This document shows positions 1-4,569 of a DNA stretch of 6,776 bases, in pieces. Each line of letters starts with the position of its first letter. Positions within the stretch are counted from its first letter, which is position 1. The translations under genes were made by a program, and so were the position numbers. The DNA is from UKL13-2 sp043768625 (GTDB taxonomy: Bacteria; Pseudomonadota; Gammaproteobacteria; Burkholderiales; Usitatibacteraceae): positions 1-6,776 of the forward strand of contig JAYVKG010000271.1 of NCBI GenBank assembly GCA_043768625.1. Direction: 5' to 3'. The notes beneath the pieces were generated by a model that worked only from the letters and a program-made list of their open reading frames with translations, did not search any database and was not told the origin of the DNA.

Positions 1-28
1 TACCCACTTTAACCATTCGCCAAAGCAG

Positions 29-1723
29 ATGAAAATCCACTACGACCGCTACTATCGCTACGCAGAGTTCACGGCAATCCTGCATGGTTTCGTCAAAAAA
101 TTTCCTCAACTGTTGTCGATTGAGTCGATCGGCAAAAGCCACGAAGGTAAAGACATCTGGGTGGTGTCCGCGACCAATGTAAAAACCGGCGCGGCTGCCG
201 ACAAACCTGCCTACTGGGTTGACGCCAATATCCATGCGAGTGAATTGGCGGGCGGTGCCGCTGCGCTATATTTGATCGATACGCTCACTAAACACTACGG
301 CAAGCGCGACGACATCACCCGCTGCCTTGATACGCGCGTGATGTATATCTGCCCCCGCATAAACCCCGACGGTGCCGAGTGGGCGATGCGCGATACGCCA
401 AAAATTATTCGCTCGTCGACCAGGCCCTATCCCTACGAAGAGGACCACGTCGATGGGCTCGATATTGAAGACGTCGACGGTGATGGCCGCATTCTTTCCA
501 TGCGTATTCAGGACGACAACGGCAACTGGAAAAAGCATCCGGACGAGCCACGCCTGATGATTCCGCGCGATCCCACCGAATACGGCGGCACCTACTACCG
601 CATGCTTCCCGAAGGCACCATGCGCGGCTACGATGGCGTATCGATCAAGGTAAACAAGGACAAGCAGGGGCTCGATCTCAATCGTAATTTTCCGGCCGGC
701 TGGCGGCAGGAGCACGAACAATTCGGTGCCGGACCCTATCCCACATCGGAGCCGGAAGTGCGTGCCGTCGTGCACTTCATCACCCATCACCCCAACATCA
801 CCGGCGGGCTATCGTTCCACACCTGGAGCGGCGTGTTGTTGCGGCCGTTCGCGACCATGCCAGACGAGGAAATGCCGCCGGAAGATTTATGGACCTATAA
901 AAAGCAAGGCGAAGAAGGGGCCAGGTTGACCGGCTATCCGGCCATCAGCGTCTATCATGAGTTTCGCTATCACCCAAAAGATGTCATCACCGGTGCCTTT
1001 GACTGGATTTATGAGCATCTTGGTCTATACGAATGGACCGTTGAAATCTGGTGCCCGATGCGGGAAGCCGGGATAAGCAACTACAAGTACATCGACTGGT
1101 TCCGCGATCATCCTATTGCCGACGATCTCAAAATGCTCGCCTGGGCGGACAAGGAATTAGACGGTAAAGGCTACATTGACTGGGTCAAGTTTAATCATCC
1201 GCAACTGGGCGAGGTTGAAATCGGCGGCTGGGACAAGATTTATTCGTTCCGCAATCCGCCACCGCACCTGCTGGAAAAGGAAATCGCCAAATTCCCCGAT
1301 TGGCTGGTGTGGAACGCACTGATTTCACCGAAACTGGAATTGCTGCACGCCAAAGCAGAAAGCATCGGCGGCGACGCCTATCGAATTGAAGTCGCCGTGC
1401 AAAATACCGGCTATTTGCCGAGCTACGTTTCCAAACGTGCGCTGCAACGCAAGCAATCGCGCGGCGTGGTGGGAGAAATATCATTACCGCCGGGTGCGGA
1501 ATTGATTGCCGGTAAACTGCGCGAAGTTGCGGGTGAACTTGAGGGACGCGCTTATAAACATACGCTGATGAGCTTCTGGACAGACACCACGCCAACGGCG
1601 GACCGGACCAAGTTGGAGTGGGTGGTCAATGTTGGAAAATGCGCGAAGAAGGCTGGCAGCGTGGATGTAGTGGTGAAGCATGAGAAGGCCGGCACGGTGC
1701 GGGTGAAAATAAAAATGGTGTAG
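29..1723 (+). CDS. M14-family zinc carboxypeptidase
   Basis: Predicted zinc metallocarboxypeptidase that removes C-terminal residues from peptides. Visible motifs match the carboxypeptidase A fold: zinc ligands H69 and E72 (NIHASE), substrate-binding R110 (CPRINPDG), N218-R219 (DLNRNFP), third zinc ligand H264 (SFHTWSG) and general base E339 (EWTVEIW). The spacing from H264 to E339 (75) is close to that in bovine carboxypeptidase A (74). TGAFDW at 321-326 fits the segment near the substrate Tyr, but which Tyr (309 or 314) serves is unclear. Residues 111-217 form a large insertion with a DVDGDGRI loop at 148-155. Residues from about 430 to 564 look like a separate beta-rich domain that I cannot assign. 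No signal peptide is visible, but the frame has no stop between base 2 and the ATG, so the true start could lie off the window. There is no good ribosome site before base 29; I chose it because DRYYRY closely follows, where the catalytic domain begins. The physiological substrate is unknown. Confidence 0.9.
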   Translation: MKIHYDRYYRYAEFTAILHGFVKKFPQLLSIESIGKSHEGKDIWVVSATNVKTGAAADKPAYWVDANIHASELAGGAAALYLIDTLTKHYGKRDDITRCLDTRVMYICPRINPDGAEWAMRDTPKIIRSSTRPYPYEEDHVDGLDIEDVDGDGRILSMRIQDDNGNWKKHPDEPRLMIPRDPTEYGGTYYRMLPEGTMRGYDGVSIKVNKDKQGLDLNRNFPAGWRQEHEQFGAGPYPTSEPEVRAVVHFITHHPNITGGLSFHTWSGVLLRPFATMPDEEMPPEDLWTYKKQGEEGARLTGYPAISVYHEFRYHPKDVITGAFDWIYEHLGLYEWTVEIWCPMREAGISNYKYIDWFRDHPIADDLKMLAWADKELDGKGYIDWVKFNHPQLGEVEIGGWDKIYSFRNPPPHLLEKEIAKFPDWLVWNALISPKLELLHAKAESIGGDAYRIEVAVQNTGYLPSYVSKRALQRKQSRGVVGEISLPPGAELIAGKLREVAGELEGRAYKHTLMSFWTDTTPTADRTKLEWVVNVGKCAKKAGSVDVVVKHEKAGTVRVKIKMV

Positions 1724-1775
1724 CTCCATTTAAAAATTTCGTCGCTCACTGGTCATTCTGTAGCGGGCCTCATGA

Positions 1776-1812
1776 GGGGAAAAATCTGCTTTTACAGAGT
1801 TGCGTAAAGCAG
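1776..1812 (-). terminator. Likely Rho-independent terminator of yceH
   Basis: On the minus strand, CTGCTTTAC and GTAAAAGCAG form a 9-bp stem with one bulged base and an 8-nt loop. It is followed by ATTTTTCCCC, which gives a run of five U in the RNA. The plus strand has no T-run after the hairpin, so it should act only on minus-strand transcripts. The stem has only moderate GC, and it lies about 212 nt beyond the yceH stop, so the assignment to yceH is an inference from orientation. Confidence 0.5.
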
Positions 1813-1888
1813 CACCACGGTCGGGCCTGGTGTGCCAGCCAACACCTAACAACAGATGAATTCGAAGGGACCGTGCAGCTGGAATTGC

Positions 1889-1909
1889 TGGGCTGATGAA
1901 GCCAGCCCA
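1889..1909. repeat. Perfect 7-bp inverted repeat
   Basis: The arms TGGGCTG (1889-1895) and CAGCCCA (1903-1909) are perfect reverse complements around a 7-nt spacer. There is no T-run on either side, so this is not a standard terminator. With the next inverted repeat it makes a pair of adjacent palindromes. The minus-strand wording CGCAGGTTGGGCTG recalls dispersed intergenic palindromes common in proteobacteria, but I cannot confirm that from one copy. Confidence 0.5.
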
Positions 1910-1921
1910 ACCTGCGTATTA

Positions 1922-1952
1922 TTCAACATGGCCGCCGCACCGACGTGTTGAA
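1922..1952. repeat. 9-bp inverted repeat with 13-nt loop
   Basis: The arms TTCAACATG (1922-1930) and CGTGTTGAA (1944-1952) pair over nine positions with a single T-G wobble, around a GC-rich 13-nt loop. It lies 12 bp from the preceding palindrome. No T-run follows on either strand. It could be RNA structure in the yceH 3' region or part of a dispersed repeat element. Confidence 0.45.
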
Positions 1953-2024
1953 CGCCACCCTACCATTTCTGCCTGCATCAGCCGCCAATGCTGGAGTTTT
2001 GCTATTTTTCGCTATGAACGGCCG

Positions 2025-2693
2025 CTATTCAAACTGTTTCTTGAATTTCGCCAACTCTTCCGTAAGCCACACCACTTCGCGCCGCAGCGCGGCTACTTCT
2101 GCCTCAAGATGCGAAACGCGATCATCGCCGGAACCTTCCACCACGCCACCGCCCACATTCATGCCCGACGCAATCTGCTGCCGCTCCACCGCCATGGCGC
2201 CCGACAGCAAATGCGTCCAGCGCGATTCCTTGGTACCCGCACTACGCGGTAACTGCAACACCAGCGACGGCTCGTTGGCGGCGAGATCGCCGAGTGAGCG
2301 CTCGACACTTTCGATCGACGCAAATGGATACATGCGCGCAGTGCGCTGACGCAATTCGCCGCAGGTCTGCGGGCCTCGCAGCAACAACAGCGCCAGCAAC
2401 GAAAGCCTGGCATCGTCGAGTGAAAATACTTCACTGAGACGGTGCTGATATTTCGCCACGCGGCTGCCTGACGGATAGTATGTCTGCGCCAGATTGTTTT
2501 GCTGTAAGCGGGTCAGGCAGGTGTCGACGGTCTCCTCACCGAGGTGCATTACCGGCTCGCGGTTGCTCAGTTGATTGCAGGCATTTACGGTCGCGTTGAG
2601 CGAAAGAGGATAAACATCGGGGGTGAGGAAGGCTTTTTCGGCAAGCACGCCCAGCACGCGTGCTTCGAAGCTGGAGAGATTGAATTCGATCAT
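2025..2693 (-). CDS. yceH: YceH/DUF480 family winged-helix protein
   Basis: This 222-residue protein matches the UPF0502/YceH family along its whole length; E. coli YceH is about 215 residues. Family landmarks are TPDVYPLSLNA and NACNQLSNREPVM (24-49), LLLLRGPQTCGELRQR (102-117) followed by RM at 120-121, and ESRWTHLLSG (155-164). Known members fold as two winged-helix domains, so a nucleic-acid-binding or regulatory role is plausible, but the cellular function of the family is not established. After a glycine-rich linker (about 177-190), residues 192-220 form a charged heptad-like helix (HLEAEVAALRREV onward), probably a coiled coil for self-association. It is a soluble cytoplasmic protein with no signal peptide. 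The start fits the family N-terminus (MIEFNLSSFEARVLG), although no Shine-Dalgarno is visible before it. It is transcribed divergently from the amidase and convergently with the peptidase. Confidence 0.92.
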   Translation of the reverse strand: MIEFNLSSFEARVLGVLAEKAFLTPDVYPLSLNATVNACNQLSNREPVMHLGEETVDTCLTRLQQNNLAQTYYPSGSRVAKYQHRLSEVFSLDDARLSLLALLLLRGPQTCGELRQRTARMYPFASIESVERSLGDLAANEPSLVLQLPRSAGTKESRWTHLLSGAMAVERQQIASGMNVGGGVVEGSGDDRVSHLEAEVAALRREVVWLTEELAKFKKQFE

Positions 2694-2699
2694 GTGGTG

Positions 2700-2728
2700 A
2701 GGGTAGGTGCTGCGGCACTTATCGTCAA
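2700..2728 (-). promoter_or_regulatory. Candidate sigma70 promoter for yceH
   Basis: On the minus strand, TTGACG (2728-2723; five of six consensus bases) is followed after exactly 17 bp by TACCCT (2705-2700; three of six). The -10 ends only 6 nt before the yceH ATG, so transcription would begin at about the start codon and give a leaderless or nearly leaderless mRNA. This agrees with the lack of a ribosome site. The weak -10 makes the call tentative; TATATC further upstream is an alternative -10 with a poor -35. Confidence 0.3.
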
Positions 2729-2750
2729 GCTGCAGATGGCCGGATATACT
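2722..2750 (+). promoter_or_regulatory. Candidate sigma70 promoter for the amidase
   Basis: TCGTCA (2722-2727; four of six) and TATACT (2745-2750; five of six) are separated by 17 bp. The predicted start of transcription, near 2757, leaves a leader of about 25 nt before the ATG at 2782. This supports 2782 over the upstream in-frame ATG at 2707, which would lie before the promoter. The -35 overlaps that of the opposite yceH promoter. Confidence 0.4.
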
Positions 2751-2781
2751 TCTGTTTTTACATTATTTGAGAGCGCGAAAA

Positions 2782-4383
2782 ATGAATCGTCGGGACTTTA
2801 TGCAATTGGGCGCGGTGGTCGGTGCAATCGGCAGCGGATCCGCGATGGCGGCAACTTCCGCGCCGGGACCAGGCATAAACATCGTTGAGGCAAACGTAGC
2901 CGATTTGCAGGCCGCAATGCAATCCGGAAAACTTACCTCGCAGAAGTTGGTAAAGCTCTATTTGGCCCGAATCGGCGCCATCGACAAATCGGGACCACGC
3001 ATCAATGCGATCATAGAACTGAATCCCGATGCGCTGTCGATTGCCAAGGCTCTCGATCTGGAACGCAAAGTCAAGGGCGCGCGCGGTCCGCTGCACGGCA
3101 TCCCCATTTTGCTGAAAGACAACATTGCCACGGCAGACAAAATGCAGACCACCGCCGGTTCGCTCGCGTTGATCGGCGCAAAGCCGCCGCGCGACGCGTT
3201 TCTGGTGACCAGGCTGCGGGAAGCCGGCGCGGTCATCCTCGGCAAGACCAATTTAAGCGAGTGGGCCAATATGCGGTCGACACGTTCGACCAGCGGCTGG
3301 AGCGGCCGCGGGGGCTTAACGAAAAATCCCTACGCGCTGGATCGCAATACCAGCGGCTCGAGCGCGGGCTCTGGTGCGGCTATTGCGGCAAGCCTTGCGG
3401 CGATTGCGGTCGGCACCGAAACCGACGGCTCCATCACATCCCCGGCCAATGTCAACGGCCTGGTCGGCATCAAGCCCACGCTCGGCTTGATCAGTCGCAA
3501 CGGGATTATTCCCATTGCCCATTCGCAGGACACGGCCGGCCCGATGGCGCGCACGGTGGCGGACGCAGCAATTTTACTCACCGCACTGGCTGGCGCGGAT
3601 GCACGTGACGCAGCCACCTCGGAGGCGCAAAGCCATGCGCAGGATTACACAAAATTTCTCGACGTGGATGGCTTGAAAGGTGCGCGTATCGGCGTGGTGC
3701 GCAGCAATTTCGGCGGTCGCAACGATCTTGTGTCGGCCGTCGTGGAGGAAGCATTGAAAGTACTCACCGCACGCGGCGCTATTCTCGTCGACGTGGCGGA
3801 GCTGCCGAATGCCGGCAAATACGCACAAACCGAGTACGAGGTGCTGCTGTACGAATTGAAGGCCGACATGGCTGCCTATCTTGCCGAATTTGCGCCGGAT
3901 TCGAACCTCAAAACGCTAAAAAACATCATCGATTTCAACTTGCAGAATCAGCAACGCGAAATGCCTTTTTTTGCACAGGAACATTTTCTGCGGGCGGAAG
4001 CGAAAGGCGGTCTCGACAGCAAGGAGTATCTGGACGCGCTGGCCAACAACCTGCTGTATTCGCGCGCCGAGGGGATTGACAAGGCGTTGAAAGCACAAAC
4101 TCTCGACGCGCTGGTTGCGCCGTCGGGTGGCCCGGCATGGCTGACTGATTTCATCAAGGGCGACGCAAGCGGCGGCGGCTTTAGCTCGGCGGCAGCGGTT
4201 GCAGGTTATCCGCATGTGACCGTCCCCGCCGGACAAGTATTCGGTTTACCGTGTGGTATTTCCTTCGTCGGCACCGCGTGGAGTGAACCTACCCTGATTC
4301 GTCTGGCGTATGCATTCGAACAGGCAACCATGCACCGACGCGCACCGGCCTTCGCCAGATCGGTGAACCGGGCAGCCACATAG
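2782..4383 (+). CDS. Tat-exported amidase-signature hydrolase
   Basis: This 533-residue amidase-signature (AS) enzyme is predicted to hydrolyse amide bonds; the substrate is unknown. The N-terminus MNRRDFMQLG carries a twin-arginine motif (R3-R4), then a hydrophobic stretch and an AMA site near residue 23, so it should be folded in the cytoplasm, exported by Tat and act in the periplasm. The catalytic triad is intact: K112 (ILLKDN), cis-Ser S193 (SGSSAGS) and nucleophile S217 (GTETDGSITSPA). The gap S193-S217 is 24 residues, as in fatty acid amide hydrolase. The C-terminal GLPCGISFVG and FEQAT also fit the family. GTETDGS replaces the commoner GTDTGGS and marks a subgroup also found in plants and fungi. 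I start at 2782, not 2707, because only this start leaves the Tat motif at the N-terminus; GAGAG 8 nt upstream is a partial ribosome site. It should not be equated with GatA, which is cytoplasmic. Confidence 0.92.
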   Translation: MNRRDFMQLGAVVGAIGSGSAMAATSAPGPGINIVEANVADLQAAMQSGKLTSQKLVKLYLARIGAIDKSGPRINAIIELNPDALSIAKALDLERKVKGARGPLHGIPILLKDNIATADKMQTTAGSLALIGAKPPRDAFLVTRLREAGAVILGKTNLSEWANMRSTRSTSGWSGRGGLTKNPYALDRNTSGSSAGSGAAIAASLAAIAVGTETDGSITSPANVNGLVGIKPTLGLISRNGIIPIAHSQDTAGPMARTVADAAILLTALAGADARDAATSEAQSHAQDYTKFLDVDGLKGARIGVVRSNFGGRNDLVSAVVEEALKVLTARGAILVDVAELPNAGKYAQTEYEVLLYELKADMAAYLAEFAPDSNLKTLKNIIDFNLQNQQREMPFFAQEHFLRAEAKGGLDSKEYLDALANNLLYSRAEGIDKALKAQTLDALVAPSGGPAWLTDFIKGDASGGGFSSAAAVAGYPHVTVPAGQVFGLPCGISFVGTAWSEPTLIRLAYAFEQATMHRRAPAFARSVNRAAT

Positions 4384-4397
4384 CCGCTTGCATTTCG

Positions 4398-4496
4398 TTA
4401 CAATTTGACACGCCCGGCCGCCCAACCAGCGCCGGGAAGGCGTGTCATATCCTGCACAATCTGGTCGCGCGCAGCCTGCGCATCTTTTTCCGACAT
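4398..4496 (-). CDS. Possible small protein, 32 residues, function unknown
   Basis: This minus-strand ORF of 32 codons begins MSEKDAQAARDQIVQDM, a charged, helix-prone segment, and ends in a short basic tail. Its ATG is preceded by AGGAG at an 8-nt spacing, the best ribosome site in the window. It ends tail to tail with the amidase, 14 bp apart. The frame continues upstream without a stop, and a signal-peptide-like stretch (ALICLISAPATFAA) lies before this ATG; a TTG start at 4583 would give a 61-residue exported form overlapping the mdtA start on the other strand. I do not recognise the sequence. The 3' half coincides with a strong inverted repeat, so part of its composition may reflect that structure instead of protein selection. 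It may be a chance ORF. Confidence 0.3.
   Translation of the reverse strand: MSEKDAQAARDQIVQDMTRLPGAGWAAGRVKL
4406..4447. repeat. Strong inverted repeat after the amidase
   Basis: The arms TGACACGCC (4406-4414) and GGCGTGTCA (4439-4447) are a perfect 9-bp inverted repeat. CGGC (4415-4418) and GCCG (4431-4434) extend the stem, leaving a 4-nt bulge (GGAA) and a 12-nt loop. It starts 22 bp after the amidase stop. No T-run follows on the plus strand and only AATTGTAA on the minus strand, so it is at best an atypical terminator. It may instead stabilise the amidase mRNA 3' end or be a protein-binding palindrome. Confidence 0.6.
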
Positions 4497-4504
4497 TCTT
4501 TTTG

Positions 4505-4509
4505 CTCCT
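4505..4509 (-). promoter_or_regulatory. Shine-Dalgarno site of the small ORF
   Basis: AGGAG on the minus strand lies 8 nt before the ATG at 4496, an optimal spacing. The well-supported genes here have weak or no such site, so this match is the main argument that the short ORF is translated and starts at 4496. Confidence 0.35.
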
Positions 4510-4569
4510 GCGTCATTGCCGCGTCCTGCAGCGAATGTGGCAGGAGCGCTAATCAAACAAATCAACGCT

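Larger units (their letters stand above)
1724..2024. other. Hairpin-rich intergenic region between convergent genes
   Basis: This is a 301-bp gap between the peptidase and yceH stops with no convincing gene. It holds several inverted repeats: a minus-strand terminator (1786-1812), CACGGTC/GACCGTG arms (1816-1822 and 1869-1875) enclosing a small GGTGT/ACACC hairpin (1829-1846), a perfect 7-bp stem (1889-1909), and a 9-bp stem with one wobble pair (1922-1952). Reading on the minus strand, all of this lies between the yceH stop and its likely terminator, so it would be a long structured 3' untranslated region. Plus-strand reading frames here show no recognisable protein and no ribosome site. Confidence 0.6.

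Noticed and set aside
266..790. Long antisense reading frame within the peptidase gene
   Set aside because: It has no recognisable domain or ribosome site; it is explained by codon use of the real gene on the other strand, as are the antisense frames in the amidase and mdtA.
1713..1739. AAATGG/CCATTT hairpin across the peptidase stop codon
   Set aside because: The stem has only two GC pairs and no T-run follows on the plus strand, so it is not a credible terminator for the peptidase gene.
1896..2349. Overlapping plus-strand reading frames across the yceH 3' end
   Set aside because: They overlap the well-supported yceH in antisense, show no family motifs, and begin in hairpin-rich non-coding DNA.
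2707..2781. In-frame extension of the amidase from the ATG at 2707
   Set aside because: It would bury the twin-arginine motif inside the protein and lies upstream of the likely promoter at 2722-2750.
4399..4410. TACAAT and TTGACA hexamers between amidase and mdtA
   Set aside because: They occur in the wrong order for one promoter, and neither has a partner at 16-18 bp. I could not identify the mdtA promoter.
4500..4521. BaeR-box-like sequence ahead of mdtA (TTTTTGCTCC then CATTGCC)
   Set aside because: It recalls the BaeR consensus as I remember it, but only if several bases are inserted; no baeSR genes are in view. Chance similarity is likely.
4405..4569. In-frame N-terminal extension of mdtA from the ATG at 4405
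   Set aside because: The extra 55 residues have no adaptor-like features and run through the strong hairpin; starting at 4570 gives the short N-terminus before the membrane anchor seen in MdtA proteins.
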